From Herbaspirillum sp. SJZ106 (GTDB lineage Bacteria; Pseudomonadota; Gammaproteobacteria; Burkholderiales; Burkholderiaceae_D), in assembly GCF_006715495.1 (NCBI RefSeq), contig NZ_VFNI01000005.1:124001-188000 (forward strand): a stretch of 64,000 bases of DNA, in the 5' to 3' direction. Below the pieces are notes generated by a model. The model had not been told where the DNA came from, ran no database searches, and saw only the letters and a list, made by a program, of their open reading frames with translations. The position numbers were made by a program, and so were the translations under genes. Positions 29,236 to 37,859 of this stretch are shown piece by piece; positions within the stretch are counted from its first letter, which is position 1; every line of letters begins with the position of its first letter.

Positions 29236-31815
29236 TCAGGCAATTTCCGCCACCACCGGAATCTCCAGCAGCTTCTTTTCCGCCATCGTGGCCGGGCGGA
29301 TCTGGCCGCGTTCCTCGACGAACCGGATGTTGCCATCGGCCGCTTTGCTGTTGACGAAGTGGCGGAAGCGCTTGCGGGTTTCCGGATCCGTCACGGCCTT
29401 TTTCCATTCGCATTCGTAGGTGTCGACCACGTGCTGCATCTCGGCTTCCAGTTCGGCGGCGATGCCCAGCTTGTCGTCGATGACCACGCTCTTGACGTAA
29501 TCGATACCGCCTTCCAGGTTCTCGCGCCAGGTGCTGGTGCGTTGCAGGCGGTCCGCAGTGCGCACGTAGAACATCAGGAAGCGATCGACGTAGCGCACCA
29601 GGGTTTCCTCATCGAGGTCGGAGGCGATCAGTTCGGCGTGGCGCGGCTTCATGCCGCCGTTGCCGCATACGTACAGGTTCCAGCCTTTTTCGGTGGCGAT
29701 GATGCCCACGTCCTTGCCTTGCGCCTCGGCGCATTCGCGGGTGCAGCCGGAGACGCCGAACTTGATCTTGTGCGGCGAGCGCAGGCCCTTGTAGCGGTTT
29801 TCCAGGCGCACCGCGAAGCCGACGCTGTCGCCCACGCCATAGCGGCACCAGGTCGAACCGACACAGGACTTCACCGTGCGCAGCGACTTGCCGTAGGCAT
29901 GGCCGGTCTCGAAGCCGGCGGCGATCAGCTCTTCCCAGATGTCGGGCAACTGGTCCACGCGCGCGCCGAACAGGTCGACCCGCTGGCCGCCGGTGATCTT
30001 GGTGTACAGGCCATACTTCTTGGCGATCTGGCCGACCGCGATCAGGCCGTCGGGCGTCACTTCGCCGCCGGCCATGCGCGGCACCACCGAATAGGTGCCG
30101 TCCTTCTGGATGTTGCCGAGGAAGTAGTCGTTGGAGTCCTGCAGGCTGGCATGTTCCTTCTTCAGCACGAACTCGTTCCAGACCGATGCCAGCACGCTGG
30201 CGGCAAGCGGCTTGCAGATGTCGCAGCCCAGGCCCTTGCCATGCTTTTCCAGCAGGGCGTCGAAGCTCCGAATCTGGCCCACGCGCACCAGGTGGTAGAT
30301 CTCCTGGCGCGAGTAGGGGAAGTGTTCGCAGACATGGTTGTTGACGGCCAGGCCCTGCTTTTTCATCTCGGCCTTCATCACCTGCGTCACCAGCGGCACG
30401 CAACCGCCGCAGGTGGCGCCGGCCTTGGTGCAGGCCTTCAGTTCGCCGATGGTGACGGCGCCCGCGGCGACTGCCGCGCACAACTGGCCCTTGGAGACAT
30501 TGTTGCAGGAGCAGATCTGCGCCGACTCGGGCAGCGCATCCACGCCCAGGCCTGGTTTGGCCTTGCCGTCGGATTGCGGCAGGATCAGGAACTCCGGCGA
30601 CTCCGGCAGCTCGATCTTGTTCAACATCATCTGCAGCAGCGTGCCGTACTCGGCGGCGTCGCCCACCATCACCGCGCCCAGCAGGTGCTTGCCGGATTCG
30701 GAGACCACGATCTTCTTGTAGATCTGGCGACGCTCGTCGGTGAACTGGAAGGAGCGGCTGCCGGCCTCCTTGCCGTGGGCGTCGCCGATGCTGGCCACGT
30801 CCACGCCCATCAGCTTCAGTTTGGTGCTCATGTCGGCGCCGTTGAAGGCCGGTACTTCGACCGCTTCATCCATGTGCGATAGCAGGTGCTTGGCGGCGGT
30901 GCGGGCCATGTCGTAGCCGGGCGCCACCAGGCCGAAGATGCGGCCGTTCCACAGCGCGCATTCGCCGATGGCGTAGACGTTCGCATCGGAAGTCCGGCAG
31001 CTGTTGTCGATCGCGATGCCGCCGCGGTCGCCCACTTTCAGGCCGGCTTCGCGCGCCAGTTCGTCGCGCGGGCGGATGCCGGCGGAGAACACGATCATGT
31101 CGGTTTCCAGGTGCGAGCCATCTTCGAAATTCATGCGGTGGGTGTGGTTCTTGCCGTCCACGATCTCCACGGTGTTCTTTTGCGTATGCGCGGTCACGCC
31201 CAGCTCTTCGATCTTGCGGCGCAGGATGCGGCCGCCGCTGTCGTCGACCTGCACCGCCATCAGGCGCGGCGCGAACTCCACCACATGCGTTTGAAGTTCC
31301 ATGTCGCGCAGCGCCTTGGCGCATTCCAGACCCAGCAGGCCGCCGCCGATGACCACGCCGCTGGTGGAGCGCCTGCCGCATTCGAGCATCGCTTCCAGGT
31401 CTTCGATGGTGCGGTAGACGAAGCAATCGCGGCGCTGGTTACCGGCCACCGTCGGCACAAAAGGGTAGGAGCCCGTCGCCAGGATCAGCTTGTCGTAGGC
31501 CAGCGTCTGTTCCACGCCGCCGATATTGACCAGCACCGTCCTGGCCACGCAGTCGATGCGCTGGGCCTTGGCGTTGAGCCTGAGGTCGAACTGCACCGGG
31601 CTCTTGCCGGCGTCGAAGAAGCCCGGCGCCACCAGCGACAGGTCGTCGGCGCTCTTGCCGGCGAAGAATTCGGACAGGTGCACGCGGTCGTAGGCCGGGC
31701 GCGGCTCTTCGCACAGGATGGTGACCTTGAGGCCGGGCGCGCCGCTCTCGGCCAGGCATTCCAGGAACTTGTGGCCGACCATGCCGTGGCCGATGACGAT
31801 GATGTTCATGCTCAT
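29236..31815 (-). CDS. nirB: Nitrite reductase (NADH) large subunit
   Basis: Cytoplasmic siroheme enzyme reducing nitrite to ammonium. The 859-residue protein has FAD and NAD domains at the N-terminus (IVIGHGMVGHKFLE, VVIGGGLLGLECAKAL), a BFD-like [2Fe-2S] domain in the middle (ICSCNNVSKG, ATCGGCVPL), then the nitrite/sulfite reductase ferredoxin half-domain and the 4Fe-4S/siroheme site with C-x5-C (CVGSTWC) and C-x3-C (CTREC). Second gene of the operon, 13 bases after the transporter gene. Confidence 0.95.
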   Translation of the reverse strand: MSMNIIVIGHGMVGHKFLECLAESGAPGLKVTILCEEPRPAYDRVHLSEFFAGKSADDLSLVAPGFFDAGKSPVQFDLRLNAKAQRIDCVARTVLVNIGGVEQTLAYDKLILATGSYPFVPTVAGNQRRDCFVYRTIEDLEAMLECGRRSTSGVVIGGGLLGLECAKALRDMELQTHVVEFAPRLMAVQVDDSGGRILRRKIEELGVTAHTQKNTVEIVDGKNHTHRMNFEDGSHLETDMIVFSAGIRPRDELAREAGLKVGDRGGIAIDNSCRTSDANVYAIGECALWNGRIFGLVAPGYDMARTAAKHLLSHMDEAVEVPAFNGADMSTKLKLMGVDVASIGDAHGKEAGSRSFQFTDERRQIYKKIVVSESGKHLLGAVMVGDAAEYGTLLQMMLNKIELPESPEFLILPQSDGKAKPGLGVDALPESAQICSCNNVSKGQLCAAVAAGAVTIGELKACTKAGATCGGCVPLVTQVMKAEMKKQGLAVNNHVCEHFPYSRQEIYHLVRVGQIRSFDALLEKHGKGLGCDICKPLAASVLASVWNEFVLKKEHASLQDSNDYFLGNIQKDGTYSVVPRMAGGEVTPDGLIAVGQIAKKYGLYTKITGGQRVDLFGARVDQLPDIWEELIAAGFETGHAYGKSLRTVKSCVGSTWCRYGVGDSVGFAVRLENRYKGLRSPHKIKFGVSGCTRECAEAQGKDVGIIATEKGWNLYVCGNGGMKPRHAELIASDLDEETLVRYVDRFLMFYVRTADRLQRTSTWRENLEGGIDYVKSVVIDDKLGIAAELEAEMQHVVDTYECEWKKAVTDPETRKRFRHFVNSKAADGNIRFVEERGQIRPATMAEKKLLEIPVVAEIA

Positions 31816-31828
31816 GTTGGGTTGCTCC

Positions 31829-33136
31829 TCAGGCTGCAGCCTTGTTGTCGACCAGTACCGGTTCGTCGTTCTTGTCCGATGCCGTGAAGCGCACCGCCAC
31901 CGCGCACAGCGCCGAAATGGCGACCAGCACGCCCAGCATCGACAGCGTCTGTTGCGTATTGCCGATGCCTTTCATCAGGAAGCCGGCCGCCACCGCCCCG
32001 ACGTTGCCGCCGGCGCCGATAATGCCGGCCACGCCGCCCAGGGCGCGGCGGTCGATGAAGGGCACCAGCGCGTAGGTGGCGCCGCAGGCCATGTGGGTGA
32101 ACAGGCCGAAGCACAGCATGGCCACTACCGCGCCGGCCACGCTGCCGGCATGGGCGAACCACAGCAGGCCCAGGCCTTCGCCCAGCATCATCGCGAACAG
32201 CAGCGTGGCGCGGCGGTTCAGGCCGCCAGCCAGCGCCACCTTGTCGGAGATAAAGCCGCCCAGCGCGCGGGCGAACAGCGCCAGCAGGCCGAAGCTGGCG
32301 GCGGCCATGCCTGCGGCCTCGAACGACAGCTGGAAATGCTCGACGTAATAGATGGCGGCGATGTTGTGGATGAAGATCTCCACGCCGAAGCAGGCGCCGT
32401 AGGTGACGAACAGCATCCACACGCGGTAGTTGCCGGCGGCGGTGCGGAAGCTGGCCCAGCCGCCTTTTTTGCCGCTTTCGATATTCACGCCGGCGGCGCG
32501 CAATGCATCGAAATTGCCTTCCGGGCAATCCTGGGTGTAGCGCCAGTAGAGCGCGGCCATGATCAGCATGAGCAGGCCCGGCACCAGCAGCGCCACGCGC
32601 CAGCCCCAGCCGTGCGACACGCCCAGCATCAGCAGCGCCGCCACCAGCAGCGGCATCACGGCCTGCGCCACGCCGCCGCCGGCATTGCCCCAGCCGGCGG
32701 TGGCCGCGTTGGCGGTGCCCACCACATTGGGGGCGAACATCACCGAGGTGTGGTACTGCGTGATCACGAAACTGGCGCCCACCGCGCCGATCAGCAGGCG
32801 GAAGAACAGGAAACTCTCATAGCTCTGCGCGAAGGCCACGCCGATGACCGGCACTGCGCCCGCCAGCAACAGCCCGGTGTAGGCCTTGCGCGGCCCGAAG
32901 CGGTCGCACATCGGGCCGATCACCAGGCGCACCAGGATGGTCACGGCCACGGCGGCGATGTTGATGTTGGCGATCTGGCCGGCGCTGAGGTGGAACTCGC
33001 CCTTGATCAACGGCATCAGCGGCGCGCAGGCGAACCAGGCGAAAAAGCAGACGAAGAAAGCCATCCAGGTCAGATGGAAGGCGCGCATCTGGGGCGTGCC
33101 CAGCGAAAACAACGCGATACGGTTTGCTTTGCTCAT
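31829..33136 (-). CDS. Nitrate/nitrite MFS transporter (NarK/NasA family)
   Basis: A 435-residue inner-membrane transporter with about 12 membrane helices. It shows the nitrate signature GWGNAGGGVAQAVMPLL in helix 5 and a second glycine-rich nitrate signature GAGGNVGAVAAGFLMKG in helix 11, which together identify the nitrate/nitrite porter family. As first gene of the assimilation operon it should import nitrate. It follows a leader with a sigma-54 promoter and an ANTAR-type attenuator. Confidence 0.93.
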   Translation of the reverse strand: MSKANRIALFSLGTPQMRAFHLTWMAFFVCFFAWFACAPLMPLIKGEFHLSAGQIANINIAAVAVTILVRLVIGPMCDRFGPRKAYTGLLLAGAVPVIGVAFAQSYESFLFFRLLIGAVGASFVITQYHTSVMFAPNVVGTANAATAGWGNAGGGVAQAVMPLLVAALLMLGVSHGWGWRVALLVPGLLMLIMAALYWRYTQDCPEGNFDALRAAGVNIESGKKGGWASFRTAAGNYRVWMLFVTYGACFGVEIFIHNIAAIYYVEHFQLSFEAAGMAAASFGLLALFARALGGFISDKVALAGGLNRRATLLFAMMLGEGLGLLWFAHAGSVAGAVVAMLCFGLFTHMACGATYALVPFIDRRALGGVAGIIGAGGNVGAVAAGFLMKGIGNTQQTLSMLGVLVAISALCAVAVRFTASDKNDEPVLVDNKAAA

Positions 33137-33148
33137 GTTTGATCCCTA

Positions 33149-33206
33149 AAAGCAAAATGGCGCCCGCTCAAGCCCGGGCATTGCCTCGGGTCAAGCGGAC
33201 GCCATT
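33149..33206 (-). terminator. Intrinsic terminator in the nitrate-operon leader
   Basis: On the minus strand AATGGCGTCCGCT pairs with AGCGGGCGCCATT (one G-T), the loop holding a further CCCGAGG/CCCGGG-type stem, followed by TTGCTTTT. It lies only 13 bases before the transporter start codon, in the untranslated leader, so it must be overcome for the operon to be expressed. Its 5' arm overlaps the P2 hexaloop hairpin described separately. Confidence 0.88.
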
Positions 33207-33238
33207 GTCCTTGTGCGCTGCGGATCCATCGTTAGACC
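33197..33238 (-). promoter_or_regulatory. ANTAR-type antitermination RNA: twin hexaloop hairpins P1 and P2
   Basis: Minus strand, 5' to 3'. P1 (33238-33223): stem GGTCT/GGATC with six-base loop AACGAT. Linker of 12 bases. P2 (33210-33197): stem GGAC/GTCC with six-base loop AATGGC. Both loops have A at position 1 and G at position 4, the known recognition code of ANTAR-domain RNA-binding proteins (NasR, NasT, EutV, AmiR). P2 uses bases of the terminator's 5' arm, so binding would prevent the terminator from forming. The cognate protein (NasT with NasS, or NasR) is not in this window. Confidence 0.8.
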
Positions 33239-33283
33239 AGCATCAGAAATTGGTGGGATCGCCTTTGATCCTGAACGGGTTAA

Positions 33284-33299
33284 TGCAAAGCCCGTGCCA
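33284..33299 (-). promoter_or_regulatory. Sigma-54 promoter of the nitrate operon
   Basis: Minus-strand TGGCACGGGCTTTGCA matches the -24/-12 consensus TGGCAC-N5-TTGCA exactly. The start of transcription would be near 33273, about 137 bases before the transporter gene and upstream of both hexaloop hairpins. Confidence 0.85.
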
Positions 33300-33429
33300 G
33301 CGTCATCAATCGGCCGGAAAACGCCGCTGTATGCGGTTTTACAGAGTAGGGAGAGGAGGGAGGGACGGCGCGCGGAAACACCGGCGGGGATGGATATATA
33401 TCATCGCGTGATGTATTGCAGTGCATGCT

Positions 33430-33444
33430 GCGCGCAAATGGTGC
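33430..33444 (-). promoter_or_regulatory. Possible NtrC-binding site
   Basis: GCGC-N7-GTGC with TG directly before GTGC differs by one base from the NtrC pattern GCAC-N7-GTGC. It lies about 160 bases upstream of the predicted sigma-54 start, a normal enhancer distance. A single site with one mismatch is only suggestive. Confidence 0.4.
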
Positions 33445-33479
33445 GGTGCATTGAATCGTTTTGGGCGGGAGGCAGGCGT

Positions 33480-33797
33480 TTAGCGCGGCTGAAAGGCGAT
33501 GATCCCCATCCCTGCCAGCGCTACGGCGACGCCGGCCGCGTCCCAGGCCGATGGGCGGATGCCGTCCACCAGCCACAGCCAGGCGATCGCTGCCGCGATG
33601 TACATGCCGCCATAGGCGGCATACACGCGTCCGGAGGCCGCATCGTGCAAGGTCAGCAGCCAGGCGAACAAGGCCAGGCTGGCGGCGGCCGGCAGCAGCA
33701 GCCAGGCGGAGCGGTCTTGCTTGAGCCACAGGTAAGGGAGGTAGCAGCCGACGATTTCGGCCAGGGCAGTGCAGAGGTATAGAAACAGGGTTTTCAT
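33480..33797 (-). CDS. YnfA family small inner-membrane protein
   Basis: A 105-residue protein with four membrane helices, matching the UPF0060/YnfA family: [17 protein letters not shown] at the start, [19 protein letters not shown] in helix 3 and [17 protein letters not shown] at the end. YnfA is related to small multidrug-resistance exporters; the substrate here is unknown. It lies between mgtC-like and the nitrate operon. Confidence 0.9.
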   Translation of the reverse strand: MKTLFLYLCTALAEIVGCYLPYLWLKQDRSAWLLLPAAASLALFAWLLTLHDAASGRVYAAYGGMYIAAAIAWLWLVDGIRPSAWDAAGVAVALAGMGIIAFQPR

Positions 33798-33831
33798 TGC
33801 GGTCGTTTTCCCGTATCCGGCCGGGGCGCCA

Positions 33832-34323
33832 TCAATCTTCTTCGCGCGCGGCGATGGCGGCGCGCTCGTGGTCGGCTTTTTTCATCCAGCGGCGGTGGAG
33901 GACATTCTCGATTCGGCGTCCGACGGTAAACAGTAGCAGCACCAGCACGGTGGCCATCAGCGCCACTTTCCACCAGCCGATGCCGCACACGATGCCCACC
34001 GCCGCCGTGACCCAGATCGAAGCCGCCGTGGTCAGGCCGCGCACTTTCTCGGACGCCTGTTCATGGATGATCACGCCGGCGCCGAGAAAGCCGATGCCGG
34101 TGATCACGCCCTGGATGGCGCGGCTGACCGCATCGTGGCTGTAGCCGTCGGCCGTGAGCGCGAAGTTCATGCTGGCCATGGTCGCCAGCGCCGAGCCCAG
34201 CGCCACCAGGCCAAGTGTCTTCATGCCGGTGGGCTTGCCGCGCAGGTTGCGGTCGATGCCGATGGCGCAGCCGATCAGCATGGCGATGAGCAGGCGCAGG
34301 AAAATCTCGAAGTGGTCGCTCAT
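33832..34323 (-). CDS. MgtC/SapB family membrane protein
   Basis: A 163-residue protein with an MgtC-type N-terminal membrane domain: [39 protein letters not shown], then [40 protein letters not shown] compressed into about 130 residues. It lacks the soluble C-terminal ACT-like domain of Salmonella MgtC, so it is the short form. The start is the ATG at MSDHFEIF; an upstream extension has no membrane or family match. MgtC proteins are linked to magnesium limitation and F-ATPase control; function here is inferred only from family. Confidence 0.86.
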   Translation of the reverse strand: MSDHFEIFLRLLIAMLIGCAIGIDRNLRGKPTGMKTLGLVALGSALATMASMNFALTADGYSHDAVSRAIQGVITGIGFLGAGVIIHEQASEKVRGLTTAASIWVTAAVGIVCGIGWWKVALMATVLVLLLFTVGRRIENVLHRRWMKKADHERAAIAAREED

Positions 34324-34580
34324 GGTATCGGCCTGTGGATGTCTGCTAAATAAGTTGCGTCGCTGTTTGTATGCATGCGTGCATGTCATGGATTGGCCAG
34401 GCACGCCCCGGCCGTTCCTGGCGATTGTCGAGCGTTCAGATGGGCGTTCAGATTTTAGTGTCTTTTTTGACCTTGCCCCGGATTTTTCTCCGCGACTGGG
34501 CCGATGGGAGTTGAAGATGTCTGCCAGCTTCTTGCGCTGCCGGGATGCATCAAGTGAGCATCAAGGGCGCATCAGGCGTC

Positions 34581-35504
34581 TCATCGCGCAACCGGTTCAT
34601 CGCCCAGGTACGGTTGCGCCATCTGCTCGCCGAAGATCTGGCGGCACAGTGTGTCGACGATGGCGATGGAGCGGCTGGTGCTGGTGGTCGGCTGCTTGTG
34701 CGTGAGCCGATAGCAGATATACGGGGGCGGCGGGGCGCTCAGTTCGCGGATCATGTACGGGCCCTTGTCCAGCGCGGCGCGCGCCAGCCACAAGGGCACG
34801 ATGGCCCACTGGCTGGGGTGGTGCAGCATAGAAAGGATCAGGTGGCCGCTATCGAGCTTGATGCGCGACGGCGTCAGGGGATCCCACCACTGGTCATGCC
34901 AGGCATCGAAACGGCGGCCCCAGGGGACGAACAGCTCATGGTCCGCCGACAAGTCCTGCGGGCGTACCGTCTGGCCTTTCCTCGCGGCCTTGCCGTCCAG
35001 GCTCAGGACCACCATGGGCGAGGAGAAAAACACTTCCGCCGAGACGTTGGCCAGGCTGCGCTCGCGCAAGGTAAAGGCCAGGTCCAGTTGCCGCTGTTCG
35101 ATTTTTTCGTACATCTCGTCGGAGTGCAGCGTGCGGATTTCCATCTTCATCGACGGATGTTCGGCATGCAGCGCGCGATACAGGCGCGGCAGCACGAACA
35201 CGTTCAGGCTGTCCACCGCGCCGATGGTCAATGACAGCCGGGGCCCCTGCGAACCGAGGATTTTGGCTTCGCGCGAGATCAGGCTCCATTGCTCGGCCAG
35301 TGTCGCGAACTCTTCGCCGCTGGGCGTGAGTTTCACCTGCCGCATGCCTTTTCCGCGTTCGATCAGTTGCATGCCGAGTTCCTCTTCCAATGCCTTGATG
35401 CGCTTGCTGACCGTGGTCTGGGTCAGGCTGAGTTCTTCGGCGGCAGCGCTCAGGCTGCCGCTGCGGATGATAGCGAGGAAGGTCTCGATGGCTTGTGAAA
35501 ACAT
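34581..35504 (-). CDS. LysR family transcriptional regulator
   Basis: A 307-residue regulator with an N-terminal winged helix-turn-helix (AIETFLAIIRSGSLSAAAEE, LTQTTVSKRIKALEEELG) and a C-terminal periplasmic-binding-like effector domain. It is divergent from the MFS-RraA-hydroxy-acid oxidase genes and separated from them by 251 AT-rich bases with a palindrome, the standard layout for a LysR regulator and its target operon. Effector probably a hydroxy or keto acid. Confidence 0.9.
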   Translation of the reverse strand: MFSQAIETFLAIIRSGSLSAAAEELSLTQTTVSKRIKALEEELGMQLIERGKGMRQVKLTPSGEEFATLAEQWSLISREAKILGSQGPRLSLTIGAVDSLNVFVLPRLYRALHAEHPSMKMEIRTLHSDEMYEKIEQRQLDLAFTLRERSLANVSAEVFFSSPMVVLSLDGKAARKGQTVRPQDLSADHELFVPWGRRFDAWHDQWWDPLTPSRIKLDSGHLILSMLHHPSQWAIVPLWLARAALDKGPYMIRELSAPPPPYICYRLTHKQPTTSTSRSIAIVDTLCRQIFGEQMAQPYLGDEPVAR

Positions 35505-35565
35505 GGTGGCGGGAAGCTCGGGCAGAGGGCGTTGATACCCATGATAGTTCTTTAATCGTCTTTAA

Positions 35566-35584
35566 ATAGTCTTTTTATGACTAT
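35566..35584. promoter_or_regulatory. Candidate LysR operator
   Basis: Perfect dyad ATAGTC-N7-GACTAT in the AT-rich region between the divergent LysR gene and the MFS gene. It fits the T-N11-A form of LysR boxes. No further copy is seen. Confidence 0.5.
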
Positions 35585-35755
35585 TTTATCGTCATATTTG
35601 TCATTTTACTGGTAAAAATATCCTATTTAGAATTCGCCCAAAGCCGCGCGGGAAGCATCGCGACAATCCCAATACACAAGACGCGCGCCCACCACGCCAG
35701 CCACATTCCAGCCACATTCGCGTGTGGCAACGATAATCACATTTGGAGATACCGG

Positions 35756-37105
35756 ATGAACCAACCCCTGGCCGATGCCGCCGCATCCACTGCTTCGACG
35801 CCTGCAAGGCCGACCCGTTTTCGCTGGGTCGTGGCCGGACTGATTTTCCTGATCTATACGATCGCCGCGGCCGACCGCGCCAACATCGGCGTGGCGCTGC
35901 CTTTCATCCGCAAGGAATTCGCGATGAGCAACACCGAGGCGGGCGCCTTGCTGAGCCTGTTCCTGTTCGCTTACGCCCTGGCGCAGTTGCCGTCCGGTTT
36001 TGCCACCAGCCGCTTCGGCGTGCGCCGCATCTTCTCGGGCGCGATGATCCTGACCTCGGTGTTTACCGGCATGATCGGCACCACTACCTCGATCCTCGGC
36101 CTGAAGATCTACCGCTTCGCCCTGGGCCTGGCCGAAGGCCCCCTGCCGGTGGGGATCGCCGCCACCATCAACAACTGGTTTCCGCCGCATGAAAAGGGCA
36201 CCGCCAGCGGCATCTTCCTGTCGGCGGTGAAATTCGGCCCGGTGATCGTGCCGCCGATCTGCGCGGCCATCATCGCCATGTGGGGCTGGCGCGAGATCTT
36301 CATCTTCTTCGCCGTGCCCGGCATCATCTTCTCCATCATCTGGTTCTTCCTGGTCACCAACCATCCGTCGCAGAGCAAGCATGTGTCGGCGGCGGAACTG
36401 GACTACATCACCGGCGCGCTGGCCCAGGCGCAACAGCAAGCCGCTGCTGCGGCAGCCCGCCAAGCCGCGCCCGCCTGGCTGGACAAGTTCGTGCGCGCCC
36501 GCAAGCTGGCCCCGCTGACCGACAGCAAGAGCGTGTTCCGCTCGTGGAATGTGCTGGGCTGCGCGCTGGGTTACTGCTTCCAGCTCGGCATTTCCAATGT
36601 GCTGCTGGCGTGGATCCCGACTTACCTGCTGAGCGTGAAGAAATTCTCGGTCATGAACATGGGCTTCGTTGCCGCCGCACCCTGGGTGGGGGCGGTGATC
36701 GGCAACCTGCTGGGCGGCCTGGTATCGGACCGCCTGCTGGCCAAGCGCCGCAAGCCCGGCATGATGCTCTCGGCATTGGCCACGGCCGGCATGATGTATG
36801 CGCTGATCAACTCGCCAGCCGATCCGGTGGGCTATGGCTTGCTGCTGTTTGCCACCGGCGTGCTGCTGAGTTTCGGTTTCTCAGCCTACATGGCTTACCC
36901 GATGGGCGTGGCCGACAAGAAGACCTTCCCGATCGCCAGCTCGGTGGTCAACATGGGCGGCCAGATCGGCGGCGCCATCGCCCCGCTGGCGACCGGGATG
37001 CTGCTCGACAGCTATGGCTGGGACTATGTATTCGCCTTCATGGCGATCGGTTCGCTGGCCAGTTTCGTGGTGCTGTTGACGATTGCCGAACCGGTCGAGG
37101 CATGA
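35756..37105 (+). CDS. MFS transporter, anion:cation symporter type
   Basis: A 449-residue inner-membrane transporter with about 12 helices. It resembles the ACS family that carries tartrate, glucarate, phthalate and hydroxyphenylacetate: VVAGLIFLIYTIAAADRANIGVALP in helix 1, and GFATSRFGVRRI and EGPLPVGIAATINNWFPPHEKGTASGIF in the first half. First gene of a three-gene catabolic set; start ATG has GGAG eight bases upstream. Substrate likely an organic acid processed by the next two enzymes. Confidence 0.88.
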   Translation: MNQPLADAAASTASTPARPTRFRWVVAGLIFLIYTIAAADRANIGVALPFIRKEFAMSNTEAGALLSLFLFAYALAQLPSGFATSRFGVRRIFSGAMILTSVFTGMIGTTTSILGLKIYRFALGLAEGPLPVGIAATINNWFPPHEKGTASGIFLSAVKFGPVIVPPICAAIIAMWGWREIFIFFAVPGIIFSIIWFFLVTNHPSQSKHVSAAELDYITGALAQAQQQAAAAAARQAAPAWLDKFVRARKLAPLTDSKSVFRSWNVLGCALGYCFQLGISNVLLAWIPTYLLSVKKFSVMNMGFVAAAPWVGAVIGNLLGGLVSDRLLAKRRKPGMMLSALATAGMMYALINSPADPVGYGLLLFATGVLLSFGFSAYMAYPMGVADKKTFPIASSVVNMGGQIGGAIAPLATGMLLDSYGWDYVFAFMAIGSLASFVVLLTIAEPVEA

Positions 37106-37145
37106 GCGCCACGGATTTCTCCCGATTCCCCACCTGAGGCCAAGC

Positions 37146-37811
37146 ATGAGCAATCCATCTTTCATCATCAATCCCGCGCCGGCCGTGGCCGAGGCAGGCG
37201 TCGTCGATGCCCTGCGCGGCATCGTGGTCTCGCACCTGAGCGATAACCTGCAGCGCCTGTCCGGCGTGACCGCCCTGCAGCGCATCCATCGCTCTACGAA
37301 ACTGGTCGGCACGGCCTTCACGCTGAAGACGCGGCCGGGCGACAACCTGCTGATCTACAAGGCGCTGACGATGATGCAGCCGGGCCATGTACTGGTCGTC
37401 GATGGCGGCGGCGAGGCCAGCAATGCACTGGTCGGCGAGCTGATCATGCTGTACGCGCAGCAACGCGGTTGCGCCGGCTTCGTGATCGATGCCGCGGTGC
37501 GCGACACGGCCGCTTTCTACGCGGCCGACTTCCCTTGCTACGCGCGCGCTGTCAGCCATCGCGGCCCGTACAAGAACGGCCCGGGGCAGATCAATGTGCC
37601 GGTGTCCATCGACGGCCAGGTGATTGGCCCCGGCGACCTGATCGTGGGCGACGAAGACGGCATTGTCAGTTTCCCGCAGGCCGAGGCCGCCGCGCTGATC
37701 GCCGCCGCCCGCCAGACCGCCGCCAACGAAGACGCGATCAAGGCCGAGATCGCCAACGGCAAGCTCGAACAGGCCTGGCTCGACAAGGTGCTCAAGCCCT
37801 TCGGTCTTTAA
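37146..37811 (+). CDS. RraA family protein, probable HMG/CHA-type aldolase
   Basis: A 221-residue protein of the RraA/4-hydroxy-4-methyl-2-oxoglutarate aldolase family. It has the metal- and pyruvate-binding features of the class II aldolases: GFVIDAAVRDTAAF with the conserved Arg-Asp pair and GPGDLIVGDEDGIVSFP. Such aldolases split 4-hydroxy-2-oxo acids to pyruvate. Its place between an organic-acid transporter and a hydroxy-acid oxidase favours an enzyme over an RNase E regulator. The start is the ATG of MSNPSFII, 40 bases after the transporter stop. Confidence 0.82.
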   Translation: MSNPSFIINPAPAVAEAGVVDALRGIVVSHLSDNLQRLSGVTALQRIHRSTKLVGTAFTLKTRPGDNLLIYKALTMMQPGHVLVVDGGGEASNALVGELIMLYAQQRGCAGFVIDAAVRDTAAFYAADFPCYARAVSHRGPYKNGPGQINVPVSIDGQVIGPGDLIVGDEDGIVSFPQAEAAALIAAARQTAANEDAIKAEIANGKLEQAWLDKVLKPFGL

Positions 37812-37859
37812 CCATTTATCCGCCGGATACCCGCCGTAAACTCCATCCTGACGGAGAAC

